This document shows positions 1-8,572 of a stretch of DNA of 39,055 bases, in pieces. Under the pieces are notes generated by a model. It did no database searches. It was not told the origin of the DNA and saw nothing but the letters and a program-made list of their open reading frames with translations. The position numbers and the translations under genes are program-made. Positions within the stretch are counted from its first letter, which is position 1, and each line of letters starts with the position of its first letter. Source of the stretch: SZUA-584 sp964607965 (GTDB taxonomy: Bacteria; Bacillota; Clostridia; Christensenellales; SZUA-584). Where the stretch lies: the NCBI GenBank assembly GCA_964607965.1, contig CAZSMH010000009.1, positions 1 to 39,055 on the forward strand. The letters run 5' to 3'.

Positions 1-55
1 TAAGCATTTTTGTGGCTCTCTCTCCAGCCATTTTTTATCTCCTTCTCCCTTTGTA

Positions 56-1376
56 CGTTTTGTAAAGTTAAATGAAAATTGAGACCCTGTAAGCCTTTCT
101 GATACAATGTTTCTGCTGAAAAACAAATATCTCCCGAAAGGATACAGAATCTCAATGCAGAAATTGTACCAGTTTCGTTGCCCAAAGTGCAACAATTCTC
201 ACAACTTTTATCGTTACGGTAAAGATAATTTAGGTTTTCAAAAGTACCTTTGCCGTAATTGCTCTCATCAGTTTGCACCTGATCATCCCAGTTCACGATC
301 AGTGAAAAACTATCCTCGCTGCCCCTTATGTGGTAAAGCCTCTTTCCTCCACCACGATTATGAGCACTACTCAAACTTCCGATGTGGTGATAAGAAGTGT
401 TGCCACTCGTTCTTTGCCCATAAACCGTCTGCCATATTACCGCCTTCTATGAGCAAACTTGTCGGAAAAACGGATTTTAAACGGATGCGCTATCCTGTTT
501 TTCTCATCATCACATCATTAACTATGTTCTACATCGGCAATAACTCGTTTAGAAAGATTGCCCTGATTCTTCGTCTGTTGCATAACATCAATATTTCACA
601 TACCACCATTTCTAACTGGTGCAGACGATTCGCGCCTTTGTTTCATAACATCGCGCTTGAGCTAATACCTGCTCTCGACTTCAATTCCGATGAATGGCAT
701 GCCGACGAAACTGTTGTTAAAATCTGCGGCGTCAAGCACTATATCTGGTTTATTGTCGATTCAGAGACCCGTTTTGTCCTTGGTTTTCACTTGTCACCCC
801 GACGAAACTCACCTCAGGCCTTCTCGCTGCTCAGCTCAGTCAAACATCTTGGCAAACCTAACTCCATCGTCTCTGATCGTTATTCCGCTTACAAACAGCC
901 TGTAAAAGCCGTGTTCGGCACCACTCATATCCGCGTCCAGTCTTTCAAAGACGATATCTCCAACAACCTCATCGAGGCGTTTCACAAACAGTTCAAGGCC
1001 TGGTACAAGACCAAGCAGGGTTTTAATTCTTTTGAGTCTGCCAACAACCTTATTGCCATGTTCGTCTTCTTCTACAATTTCGTTCGTCCTCATTCTTCCT
1101 TGAATGATATGACTCCGGCTCAGGTTGCAGGGCTTAGTCTGTCTGAAAGGCAGAAACGCAAGTATTACCTCGTAGCCTAATCACGGCTTAACTTTCAGCC
1201 CTTCGCCACCCTTTCAAAGCTTTCTGATTTTTGTCAAGGGCACGCTTTAGCGTGTTCATTTTTACCCTTTACCAAAATCAGATTGCTTTTATAATCCTTT
1301 TGGGGCTGAAAGTTGCTCCTTTCGTAGCATTTATATGTTTGAGTCATCTAATCTTTCATTTTTACTTTACAGTCCC
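56..1376 (+). mobile_element. Complete insertion sequence, IS6/IS240-like, 1321 bp
   Basis: The ends were set by comparison with a second, internally deleted copy at 32823-33278. The left end reads CGTTTTGTAAAGTTAAATG and the right end, reverse-complemented, reads GGGACTGTAAAGTAAAAATG. They form an imperfect terminal inverted repeat sharing TGTAAAGT. The element carries one transposase gene (107-1180) and about 200 bp of non-coding right end. The flanks, CCTTTGTA on the left and CATTGAAT on the right, do not form a target duplication, unlike those of the second copy. This may reflect rearrangement or adjacent deletion. Family placement rests on the DDE domain, the GGGACTGT-like end and the 8-bp duplication at the sister copy; the family name is inferred. 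Confidence 0.85.
107..1180 (+). CDS. DDE transposase with two zinc-ribbon motifs (IS6/IS240-like)
   Basis: Cut-and-join transposase of the surrounding IS. The N-terminus has two Cys clusters (C25/C28 with C49/C52, and C72/C75 with C93 and C98 or C99) that look like zinc ribbons for DNA binding. A helix-turn-helix-like stretch lies near residues 163-175. The catalytic core resembles the IS240-type DDE domain: D200 in ADET, D257 in SDRY and E290 in LIEAF, with a C-terminal FVRPHSSL-like motif. At 357 aa it is longer than the usual roughly 230-aa IS6 transposases because of the zinc-ribbon extension. The frame is open and all three acidic residues are present, so it may be active. The ATG at 152, preceded by AAAGGA, is an alternative start that keeps all the motifs. 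Confidence 0.88.
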   Translation: MFLLKNKYLPKGYRISMQKLYQFRCPKCNNSHNFYRYGKDNLGFQKYLCRNCSHQFAPDHPSSRSVKNYPRCPLCGKASFLHHDYEHYSNFRCGDKKCCHSFFAHKPSAILPPSMSKLVGKTDFKRMRYPVFLIITSLTMFYIGNNSFRKIALILRLLHNINISHTTISNWCRRFAPLFHNIALELIPALDFNSDEWHADETVVKICGVKHYIWFIVDSETRFVLGFHLSPRRNSPQAFSLLSSVKHLGKPNSIVSDRYSAYKQPVKAVFGTTHIRVQSFKDDISNNLIEAFHKQFKAWYKTKQGFNSFESANNLIAMFVFFYNFVRPHSSLNDMTPAQVAGLSLSERQKRKYYLVA

Positions 1377-1411
1377 CATTGAATATTTTTTTCAGATAGT
1401 ATATAATCATT

Positions 1412-1439
1412 TTGCCAGTCTAAATAAATTATATATAGA
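1412..1439 (+). promoter_or_regulatory. Candidate promoter for the first kinase/regulator pair
   Basis: TTGCCA at 1412-1417 and TATAGA at 1434-1439 are separated by 16 bp, about 75 bp upstream of the kinase start at 1514. The stretch 1377-1513 between the IS end and the kinase is AT-rich and holds no other gene. The -10 match is only fair, so this is a tentative call. Confidence 0.3.
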
Positions 1440-1513
1440 TGCCCATATATAGGGAATGTATTATTCGTGTGGGTTCTATGTATATTTTTCACTTTCTGTT
1501 CAGCGAGGTTAAT

Positions 1514-3286
1514 ATGTTTAAACATACTATTAAATTCAATTTGATAGTGACATATTCTTTGATAATACTAATTCCGTTTCTTATTATGTCAACTTATTTG
1601 ATTACTACAGAATCACAGAAAATTAACTCAAGAACGTTTGAGACTTTAAGACAGAATTGTGTTTCTCTTAATGAATCAATGGAAAGGGAAATCAGGCAAA
1701 TGAACTTGGTTTCTTTAAATATTGCATATTCTTATTTGATCAGAGATGCATATAGTGAATATTTGGGCAACCAGAACGATTATGAGAAACTGAAAGCGTT
1801 AAACGAGCTTATGGGCAACAGCATAGGGCCTAACAGGCTTGTTGACCAAGCAAACCTGTATTCAAGAATAGGTACCGTGATTGCATCAGGCTTGTACAAT
1901 AATACCTATAATTATCCGGTCGAACAAATGCCTTGGTATGAAGCGGCAAAAAGAAATAACGGCAGCAGAGTGCTCTCATTTGAGGGCGAGGACCCTTATA
2001 TATCCAGATACACCACGGATAAATACGGAAAGTTATTCATTTCATTATCCCGGAAATACTATGACGTGTATAATAATGTTCAGGGCTATATAGAAGTAAA
2101 AAAATCTGTCAAACAGGTTCTCTCCCAGGTTGTATCCTATAAAAATGTTTATGGCGAACAAGTAATAGTTTTTGATGGTGGCGGCAGAGTAATTTACCCT
2201 GATAATCTGAACACAGATACATACCAGTCTATATTTGAACAAATCAGCAAGTCAGATTCAACAAGTGAATTTGTCAGTATCACGTCCGGTAAATCTAACA
2301 GTTATGTAACATTCACTAAATCAAATGATTGTGTTTTAACGGCTATAGTAATCAATGAAAATGCGCTGTTCATGCCAACAAATAGCTATATATTGGGCAT
2401 TGTTCTTATAACCGTTATTTCTCTGGTTCTTGCGTTTTTCTTGTCATACTTCGCCGCGAACCGAATAACCGTACCAATAGATCGCATTTATCATGAAATA
2501 CAGCATATAAACCTTGATGGTTATATGAACAAGTCAAATCTACATACAAAAACTATCGAATTAAACGTTCTGTATAACAGTTTTATTGATATGCAACACA
2601 AGCTCGTCGACAGTCTGAATAAGCAGTTGTTGTTAAAAAATCAGGAGATGCAGTCAAAAATGATTGCTCTGCAATCTCAAATGAATCCTCATTTCTTGTT
2701 CAACAGTCTTCAGACTATACAGAGTATGGCTGATGCAAATATGGATAAAGAAATAGTAATCATGTGTCAGTCAATGTCGAATATATTAAGGTATATATCT
2801 TCTGATACTGAAGCAACCGTCTCGCTTGAAGACGAAATAACGTATACAAAGGATTTTCTTTGCTGCATGATGATCAGGTATAATAACGACTTGTTTTATA
2901 CAATCAACATCCCTGAGAACATGAACAGCATTAAAGTTCCTAAACTGTGTATACAACCGCTTGTCGAGAATTCTGTTAAGTTCTGTACGACAGAACTTCC
3001 GCCCTATCATATTAACATTAAGGGCAGTATCCGCAACGGTAAGTATCTTATTACCGTAACGGACAATGGACCTGGCTTTAGCCCGCAGTCCTTGTCCGTA
3101 ATTAACAAAAAGATGGAAGAGATAGACACAACAGGGATGCTCCCTTCATTAGAAATAAAAGGTATGGGGCTTTTAAATATTTATTTACGTTTTAAAATTT
3201 TATATGGAAACGATATTGTATTTTCAATAAAAAACAGAAAGAACGGTGGTGCAAGCATAACAATCGGAGGTCCCTATGGCAAGTAA
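1514..3286 (+). CDS. Sensor histidine kinase, YesM type
   Basis: Membrane sensor kinase expected to phosphorylate the AraC-type regulator that overlaps its 3' end. It has an N-terminal membrane segment (about residues 8-28), an extracytoplasmic sensor region of roughly 260 residues and a second membrane segment (ILGIVLITVISLVLAFF). A HAMP-like linker follows, then the His_kinase domain with phospho-acceptor H393 in QMNPHFLFN. The ATPase domain shows N-box QPLVENS, VTDNGPGF and GMGLLNIY. The frame is open from 1439, but the ATG at 1514 follows GAGG at a suitable distance and directly precedes the membrane segment, so it is preferred (590 aa). Kinases of this class often control carbohydrate or solute uptake genes; the ligand is unknown. 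Confidence 0.9.
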   Translation: MFKHTIKFNLIVTYSLIILIPFLIMSTYLITTESQKINSRTFETLRQNCVSLNESMEREIRQMNLVSLNIAYSYLIRDAYSEYLGNQNDYEKLKALNELMGNSIGPNRLVDQANLYSRIGTVIASGLYNNTYNYPVEQMPWYEAAKRNNGSRVLSFEGEDPYISRYTTDKYGKLFISLSRKYYDVYNNVQGYIEVKKSVKQVLSQVVSYKNVYGEQVIVFDGGGRVIYPDNLNTDTYQSIFEQISKSDSTSEFVSITSGKSNSYVTFTKSNDCVLTAIVINENALFMPTNSYILGIVLITVISLVLAFFLSYFAANRITVPIDRIYHEIQHINLDGYMNKSNLHTKTIELNVLYNSFIDMQHKLVDSLNKQLLLKNQEMQSKMIALQSQMNPHFLFNSLQTIQSMADANMDKEIVIMCQSMSNILRYISSDTEATVSLEDEITYTKDFLCCMMIRYNNDLFYTINIPENMNSIKVPKLCIQPLVENSVKFCTTELPPYHINIKGSIRNGKYLITVTDNGPGFSPQSLSVINKKMEEIDTTGMLPSLEIKGMGLLNIYLRFKILYGNDIVFSIKNRKNGGASITIGGPYGK

Positions 3287-4010
3287 TGTTTTTCGGGTAG
3301 TTGTTGTAGACGATGAGAAGCTAATATCAAATAATATAGCTAAAAATATATCCTCCTGTGATCCTGCTTTTGAGGTCGTTTCGATCTGTTATGACGGGGC
3401 TTCTGCACTTAAGGCGGTAGAGCAATATAACCCTCATGTCATGTTCACCGATATTAAAATGCCGCTTATGAACGGCCTTGCCCTGATTGAAAACGTTCAT
3501 AACAACAACCCGCTTGTTCGCTGCGTGGTAATAAGCGGTTATAATGAGTTTGACTATGCTAAAACAGCGATAAAATTTAAAGTTTTCGACTATCTGTTAA
3601 AACCAATAAACAAATTTGAGTTGTCAAAGACACTAAGAAAAATAAAGGATGAGCTTTTGTCTGAACAAGCACTGCTGAATACGCAGCGAGATACAATTAC
3701 AGAAGACATTGTTAAGAGCGTTGTGCAGTACCTTCAAATAAATTACGCAGAATACATCAATTTTACTCAGATTGCTTCGGAATATAACTTTTCAGCATCA
3801 TATCTGACAAAAATTTTTAAAGATTATACCGGTACAACCCCAATAAAATACCTTATAGATTACCGTATTATGATAGCAAAACAATTGCTGTTGGATACTG
3901 ATCTTACAATAAAGGAAATTGCAGAGAAGGCGGGCTTTATGGACCAATTTTATTTTAGCAAGTGCTTTAAAAATAGCTGCGGTATAACTCCTTCGCAGTT
4001 TAGAGACTAG
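3276..4010 (+). CDS. Response regulator with AraC-type DNA-binding domain, YesN type
   Basis: Cytoplasmic transcription regulator of 244 aa. The receiver domain occupies residues 6-125, with acidic pocket DDE at 12-14, phospho-acceptor D59 in FTDIKMP and the conserved Lys in YLLKPIN. A C-terminal AraC-type domain contains two helix-turn-helix units, including FSASYLTKIFKDYTG and IKEIAEKAGFMDQFYFSKCF. It overlaps the kinase gene by 11 bp and has a GGAGG site 5 nt before its ATG, so the two are co-expressed. This is the compact version of the family; the second regulator in the window (22691-24001) has about 190 extra residues between its domains. The target promoter is not evident; the minus-strand cluster beginning at livK is a candidate by proximity. 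Confidence 0.92.
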   Translation: MASNVFRVVVVDDEKLISNNIAKNISSCDPAFEVVSICYDGASALKAVEQYNPHVMFTDIKMPLMNGLALIENVHNNNPLVRCVVISGYNEFDYAKTAIKFKVFDYLLKPINKFELSKTLRKIKDELLSEQALLNTQRDTITEDIVKSVVQYLQINYAEYINFTQIASEYNFSASYLTKIFKDYTGTTPIKYLIDYRIMIAKQLLLDTDLTIKEIAEKAGFMDQFYFSKCFKNSCGITPSQFRD

Positions 4011-4091
4011 TTTGTATTTATCGAGAATCTCTTCGTATTTTTCATGCCCGTAATACTAGGTTCAGCAGCAGACCTCGGTTTGCCCCCATGA

Positions 4092-4391
4092 CATGCGCCA
4101 TCACCTCTCTCCTCAAGAGCTATCTTGAAGTCGGCGAGATTTCCATGGCAAGCGACTGCATACGGCAGGCGGAATCCGATATAGACAAGATTGTACCGGA
4201 ACGGTATTGCAAGATCAATGCCTGTCAATCTTATTCTGTCTTCTTTCGCTGTTAAAGCAAAGCAACAGGATGTGGTCTTCAGCGCTGAAGTCAACATCTC
4301 CGCCGCTCTGTTTCTATCGGATACTGAGCTGTGTGCGCTGCTGTCCAACGGATTGAATAATGCTGTTTGCGTCTCTGCACAAATGGGCTAG
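4092..4391 (+). pseudogene. Remnant of a GHKL-domain sensor histidine kinase
   Basis: Two adjacent plus-strand reading frames give recognisable pieces. The first, about 4105-4210, reads LLKSYLEVGEIS and then IRQAESDIDKIVPERYC. The second, from about 4215, reads ILSSFAVKAKQQDVVFSAEV and ends in LCALLSNGLNNAV. These match the order of the dimerisation helix and start of the ATPase domain in Agr/VirS-type GHKL kinases. A frameshift near 4210-4220 separates them, and both the N-terminal membrane part and the C-terminal G-box are missing. The open minus-strand frame over the same DNA has no recognisable content. Confidence 0.6.
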
Positions 4392-4475
4392 GGTTCGCGG
4401 CATGTTACGCTCCATTCTCGCCTCGGCAAGCTGCTTTTTTAGGTCTCTGTTCCCCTATTCAATCGTGGCGGATTT
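4384..4475 (-). pseudogene. Possible IS3-family OrfA remnant
   Basis: The minus strand reads GNRDLKKQLAEARMERNMP, which resembles the leucine-zipper C-terminus of IS3-family OrfA proteins (typically LKKQLAEA followed by MERDILKK). An in-frame stop lies just upstream and no complete OrfA or OrfB is present. Nothing else is recognisable in 4476-4622. Confidence 0.4.
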
Positions 4476-4622
4476 TGCTTGTCCCCATCAGCTATTTTTG
4501 CCGCCAGTTGTACAGTAAGAATTCTTCCTAATAATATTTCTTCCTTATTTAACCTATTTCACTCCTCCGACTCATTCTTTCTCTCTCTATCTTTGCAAAT
4601 TGTCTAAAATTCTAACATGCTC

Positions 4623-5177
4623 CTAGGTCTGTATATGTATGTGTAAATCAGCAGAGCCTGCTTTATGAAAATATTTATTAAAATATTGTATGGCAAATTC
4701 AATCATTGCATTGTTGTTTTTACCATCAAGTTTAATCACTTTTGCATGGTCCTTTACAGCTTTGATCACCCAAGGTGCTCTTTTATCGCAGTGCAATACA
4801 CCTAAAACAGGTATATCCGATATAAGGCAAGTCAAAACTGCTTTTCTAAACCTATCTGCATTTTTCTCCAAAAACCCGAGTTCATCCATTACAATTATAT
4901 TTTTCACTTCTTTTAAGCACCGAACACCTTCTTTATTAAATATATTTGTCCTTATACATACAGGTTTTTCATTAACAATTTCTGCAACACAATTAGGTTT
5001 GCTTTTATAGGTTAAGTCGCATACATATACTTTAGATAATATTGAATTTACACAAACCTTTTTTGTCTTAAACCCAGATGCATCAACTCCAAGCACCCCA
5101 ATAACTTTATTTACAGCATAGCTTTTCCCAATACCTCTTTCACCCGTAAAAAAGATGTTGTTATGCTCATACATCAT
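4623..5177 (-). CDS. THEP1-like P-loop NTPase
   Basis: Small cytoplasmic NTPase of 184 aa. The Walker A motif is TGERGIGKS (residues 11-19) and the Walker-B-like motif IVMDELGFLE contains D98 and E99. Both resemble the THEP1 nucleoside-triphosphatase family (PF03266), where the second motif is usually DEIGxxE. It is the last gene of the long minus-strand operon, and its ATG overlaps the stop of the binding-protein gene by 4 bp, so it is translationally coupled. Linkage to mocA and Mo-hydroxylase genes suggests a role in nucleotide-dependent cofactor handling or enzyme maturation, perhaps analogous to MobB or YqeC. That role is inference; the family's physiological role is poorly defined. Three Cys residues fall between residues 42 and 63 (C42, C53, C63), without an obvious metal motif. 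Confidence 0.75.
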   Translation of the reverse strand: MMYEHNNIFFTGERGIGKSYAVNKVIGVLGVDASGFKTKKVCVNSILSKVYVCDLTYKSKPNCVAEIVNEKPVCIRTNIFNKEGVRCLKEVKNIIVMDELGFLEKNADRFRKAVLTCLISDIPVLGVLHCDKRAPWVIKAVKDHAKVIKLDGKNNNAMIEFAIQYFNKYFHKAGSADLHIHIQT

Positions 5178-6172
5178 TCAATAGATAACTGATCTGAGGT
5201 AATATTTTCGGCATCATAAGCTAAACTGTAAAACTCTTTGGCTAGGCTATCAACTTCATCAAGCGAGACCACATCAGGATGAATCTTTGCTGCTACATAA
5301 TAAGCACATAATACAGAGCTTAACGTTGGATTGTCCCAGCCTTCAACCTTGCTGGGCATACTATATATGTTCGTCGTTAATCTACTCCAATTTGATTCCT
5401 CAAGAAGGTCTTCTGGAGCTATGCTGCTGTTCGATGATATAAACATATATTCGGGTTTATAATTATACAGCTGCTCCATAGATATTTTTACCCAATAACT
5501 GCCCTCGATATCTTGCGTAACCAACTCGCCACCGGCTGCTTTAATAATTTCAGATTGAAACATCTGTGGTGTAAGTGCGTTCAGCGGCTCTGACGGCGAA
5601 CACATATATACCTTCTTTTTTTCAAGATCCCTTGTCCTTTGTTCTAGATTATTCCAAGCATTGCAGAACCAATCTTTAAGAGACTTCGCCTTGTCGGATG
5701 TATTTGTTGACTCTCCTAAAATATCAAGCACATATAGAAAATCGTCGATCGATTCCGGTCGGACCACAATTACCGGTATCCCCATCTGCTCAAGCATGTC
5801 CGCGGTCTCAATCTGATGAAAAGGAAGTATAACTAAGTCTGGGTCAAGTGATATAATAGTTTCAGTATTTACGGCTTTAGCAGAACCCACATCTGGAGCT
5901 TGAATAAGACGTGGCGCAAACATCTTATAAACAGAACGTGTTTCCGCTTTAGATTCGACACCCACTATATAATCCTGTAAACCTAAATTTATTAATGTAT
6001 ATGTTGATATATAATATCCCGACACAAGCTTTTGAGGCTTGTCTGGCACTACAACCTCCCTTCCCATTGAGTCGACGATTATATTTTGGTTTTCACTCGT
6101 TTCCACACCTGTGCAACCATAAAAGCTTAGCATAATCGTTAATGTAAGTAATAATAAAACAATCTTTTTCAT
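5174..6172 (-). CDS. Solute-binding lipoprotein of a Fec/Btu/Mol-type ABC importer
   Basis: Extracytoplasmic binding protein (PF01497-type fold) that delivers substrate to the adjacent permease and ATPase. It starts with a lipoprotein signal, MKKIVLLLLTLTIMLSF, and lipobox SFYGC. The mature part begins with the family hallmark of a short strand followed by GREVVVPDKPQKLVSG. The frame is open to a TTG at 6181, but the ATG at 6172 has GGAGG 8-9 nt upstream and gives a clean signal peptide, so it is chosen. Members bind ferric siderophores, heme, cobalamin or, in MolA-type proteins, molybdate/tungstate. Interleaving with mocA in a Mo-hydroxylase operon favours an oxyanion here, by inference. Confidence 0.85.
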   Translation of the reverse strand: MKKIVLLLLTLTIMLSFYGCTGVETSENQNIIVDSMGREVVVPDKPQKLVSGYYISTYTLINLGLQDYIVGVESKAETRSVYKMFAPRLIQAPDVGSAKAVNTETIISLDPDLVILPFHQIETADMLEQMGIPVIVVRPESIDDFLYVLDILGESTNTSDKAKSLKDWFCNAWNNLEQRTRDLEKKKVYMCSPSEPLNALTPQMFQSEIIKAAGGELVTQDIEGSYWVKISMEQLYNYKPEYMFISSNSSIAPEDLLEESNWSRLTTNIYSMPSKVEGWDNPTLSSVLCAYYVAAKIHPDVVSLDEVDSLAKEFYSLAYDAENITSDQLSIE

Positions 6173-6177
6173 TCCAA

Positions 6178-6771
6178 TCAACCTCCTTTTTTAATAATAT
6201 AATTATGAGCAATGCTCATATCTGATTGGTCATCTAAGTCAAACATCTCCATTGGATTGTGACAGTTTATCGTTAAAATTCGCCCGGTATTCTGAGTTAG
6301 AACACCGCGCGCACCTTTGTCCCCTGATACTGCTAGAAGCTGTTCCCGAAAAAGCGCAGGAATAAACACCGGAGGACCGATTTTATTTTCATTTTTTGTA
6401 GCAACTATACAGCTAGGGTTTTCTATTAGCTTATTTTTTGCTTTTTGAAGCGTCTGATAACTGATAAACGGTTGGTCGCCAAGAAATAATGCATACGCCT
6501 GCGTATCCGCTGTTTCACGTACACCTAATTTTAATGACATGCTCTGCCCTTTTTGAGGTTGTGGGTTATTAACTACTTTAAAACCGTATCTAATAGCTAT
6601 TTTAAAAATTTCGGCAAATTGTGTAACCACAATATTTTCATAAAAGTTGCATCGTTTAATCGTGTAAAATACATGTTCTATAACTTTTTTCTGCCCTAGT
6701 TTGCATAACAGTTTGTTGTTTCCAGCCCTTCTTGAAAATCCAGAAGCCATTACTATTGATGATATCTTCAT
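6178..6771 (-). CDS. mocA: MocA-like molybdopterin cytidylyltransferase
   Basis: Nucleotidyltransferase of 197 aa predicted to add CMP to molybdopterin, forming the dinucleotide cofactor used by xanthine-dehydrogenase-family enzymes. The N-terminal nucleotide loop MASGFSRRAGNNK corresponds to the family LAAGxSxRMGxxK, with substitutions in the first Ala-Ala and in Met. NPQPQKGQSMS, FLGDQPF and IGPPVF match conserved blocks; GDQPF is the metal-binding motif. The last third, with SGDKGARGVL, is also typical. It overlaps the upstream ATPase gene by 4 bp (ATGA) and has GAGGTGG as its ribosome site. Location among importer genes and downstream of Mo-hydroxylase genes supports cofactor supply for the operon's own enzyme. 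The NTP (C versus G) cannot be proven from sequence alone. Confidence 0.85.
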   Translation of the reverse strand: MKISSIVMASGFSRRAGNNKLLCKLGQKKVIEHVFYTIKRCNFYENIVVTQFAEIFKIAIRYGFKVVNNPQPQKGQSMSLKLGVRETADTQAYALFLGDQPFISYQTLQKAKNKLIENPSCIVATKNENKIGPPVFIPALFREQLLAVSGDKGARGVLTQNTGRILTINCHNPMEMFDLDDQSDMSIAHNYIIKKGG

Positions 6772-7541
6772 ACAACCACCTCGAAATGTCTGTGGTTAGA
6801 AATCTGTATACCTTTGTATATACTATTTAATACTTTTTCAAACTCCGATACAAAACAGCTTGTTTTTCCTCTGGATAACACGGCCGTAACACTTTTATTA
6901 TTCAAAAATATTATCCTGTCTGCGTAATTGAGAGCAAGATTAGGGTCGTGCAGTGCAGTAAAAATTGTTGCTGATTGTTCTGAAAGCTTTTTTAGAACTT
7001 TCATAATACTATGCTGGTTTATAAAATCTAGGCTCGCCACTGGTTCGTCCAGCAATAAAAGCGGAGCCGATTGCATCAAGCCTCTTGCGATAAGCGTTAA
7101 CTGTCTTTCTCCTCCCGAAAGTGTGCTATAATCTGTTTGAGTATATTTTTGTAGTGAAAGCTGATTGATAATTTCTATCGCATTATTTTTTTCGTTTTTT
7201 GTTGGCTGCTGAAAAATATTTTTACTAGCAGCTGCGCCCATTAGTACAAAATCTAAAACCGTGTATCTAAAAATTGGAGTATGTGTTTGCGGTATATATG
7301 ATACCGTTTTCCCCAGTTGCGCACGTTTCATGCTGCTCTGAGGCTTATCAAAAAGCATGATCTCACCTTTAGCCGGCTTTATGTTACCGCATATTGCCCT
7401 CAAGAGCGTTGTCTTTCCAGAACCGTTCATGCCCATTAGCACGTTTAGCCCGCCTTTAGGCAAAATAAATGTTGCATCCTGCAATACATTATTGCTTCCA
7501 TAGTTTATAGTTAAATTTTTAACTTTTAGCGCTACTTCCAT
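6768..7541 (-). CDS. ABC importer ATPase, FecE/BtuD-like
   Basis: Cytoplasmic ATPase of 257 aa energising the permease encoded just upstream. Walker A is GMNGSGKTT, the signature is LSGGERQL, Walker B is LLLLDEP with the D-loop VASLD, and the switch His is in TALHDPN. The sequence YIPQTHTPIFRYTVLDFVLMG is the Q-loop region typical of FecE/BtuD/MolB-class ATPases. It overlaps the permease gene by 10 bp, and GGAG precedes the ATG at 7541. The metal or oxyanion carried is decided by the binding protein, not by this subunit. Confidence 0.92.
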   Translation of the reverse strand: MEVALKVKNLTINYGSNNVLQDATFILPKGGLNVLMGMNGSGKTTLLRAICGNIKPAKGEIMLFDKPQSSMKRAQLGKTVSYIPQTHTPIFRYTVLDFVLMGAAASKNIFQQPTKNEKNNAIEIINQLSLQKYTQTDYSTLSGGERQLTLIARGLMQSAPLLLLDEPVASLDFINQHSIMKVLKKLSEQSATIFTALHDPNLALNYADRIIFLNNKSVTAVLSRGKTSCFVSEFEKVLNSIYKGIQISNHRHFEVVV

Positions 7542-8530
7542 GTGCGCACTCCTTTTTTTAATAATATGTAAGCTAGAAAAGGAGCTCCTATCAGTGCAGT
7601 AACAATGCTAATTGGCAGTTCTGACGAAACAATTGAACGCGACATTGTATCTGCAATTAATAAAAAAACGGCGCCCGCAGAAAATGATAAGGGTATAATA
7701 TGCTGGTTATTATCTCCATAAATTAACCGAACAGCATGAGGGGCAATCAGCCCGATCCACCCTATTATGCCAAACATGGAAACAACGAGTGCAACCAAAA
7801 CCGAAGATGCTCCAACGATTAAAGCTCGGACAATCTTTACCCTTACGCCCAATGCCAAGGCCTCTTGATCACCCATAGAAAGCATATTAACTTGCCACCG
7901 CAGCAGCATAACGCCTGATATACACACAATACAAACAGGTAAGAAAACAAATAACTTCTGCCACGTCGCGGTATTCAAGCTACCCATAAGCCAGAACTCA
8001 AGGGCTGGCAGTTGCCTGGTTGGGTCCGCAGTATACTTCAAAAATGTAACACCCGACTGCAAAAGCGCATTCAAAATAATTCCCATTAAAATAATACCCG
8101 TTATTCCTTTTAATCGTGACCAAGATGAAAACTGCATTATTAGAAAAAAAGTCCCTATACCAAACAAAAAGGCAAACAGTTCTGTTAAAAAGGCGCTAGC
8201 ATTAAACATGATTATAGCAATAGATGCACCAAATGATGCCCCTGAAGAAACGCCCACAATATCCGGTGACGCTAACGGGTTACGGAAAATTCCCTGAAAT
8301 ACAGCACCACTCACGCTTAATGCGCCACCGCACAGAAGAGCAAGCAAAACTCTGGGAAACCTTATGCTCCAAAAAACATTGCAGACATCGCTCGATATAT
8401 TTTCAGGTGAAGTTAAAGCGCCCCAAACTTGATTTAATGATATAGGATAACGCCCAAAATTCAACGCCATGAAAAAGAATATGATTGGTAACCCTATACT
8501 GAGTATCCACATTTTTTTTGACTTTAGCAT
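7532..8530 (-). CDS. ABC importer permease, FecCD/BtuC family
   Basis: Integral membrane protein of about 332 aa with many hydrophobic helices. Diagnostic FecCD blocks are RFPRVLLALLCGGALSVSGA, GIFRNPLASPDIVGVSSGA and GIIGWIGLIAPHAVR near the C-terminus, which contacts the ATPase. A TTG at 8533 directly precedes the ATG at 8530; ATG is chosen although the ribosome site (GTGAG) is weak. It lies 42 bp downstream of the dehydrogenase gene and overlaps the ATPase gene. Only one permease gene is present, so the channel is probably a homodimer, as in BtuC and MolB systems. Confidence 0.92.
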   Translation of the reverse strand: MLKSKKMWILSIGLPIIFFFMALNFGRYPISLNQVWGALTSPENISSDVCNVFWSIRFPRVLLALLCGGALSVSGAVFQGIFRNPLASPDIVGVSSGASFGASIAIIMFNASAFLTELFAFLFGIGTFFLIMQFSSWSRLKGITGIILMGIILNALLQSGVTFLKYTADPTRQLPALEFWLMGSLNTATWQKLFVFLPVCIVCISGVMLLRWQVNMLSMGDQEALALGVRVKIVRALIVGASSVLVALVVSMFGIIGWIGLIAPHAVRLIYGDNNQHIIPLSFSAGAVFLLIADTMSRSIVSSELPISIVTALIGAPFLAYILLKKGVRTWK

Positions 8531-8572
8531 CAAGTCTCACCCGAGTAATTTTTTTCGTTGTCAAATACGCTT

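Noticed and set aside
48..1384. Target-site duplication around IS copy 1
   Set aside because: CCTTTGTA and CATTGAAT do not match, so none is claimed.
4007..4348. Open minus-strand frame of 113 codons
   Set aside because: No recognisable content; the plus strand over the same DNA carries GHKL kinase pieces.
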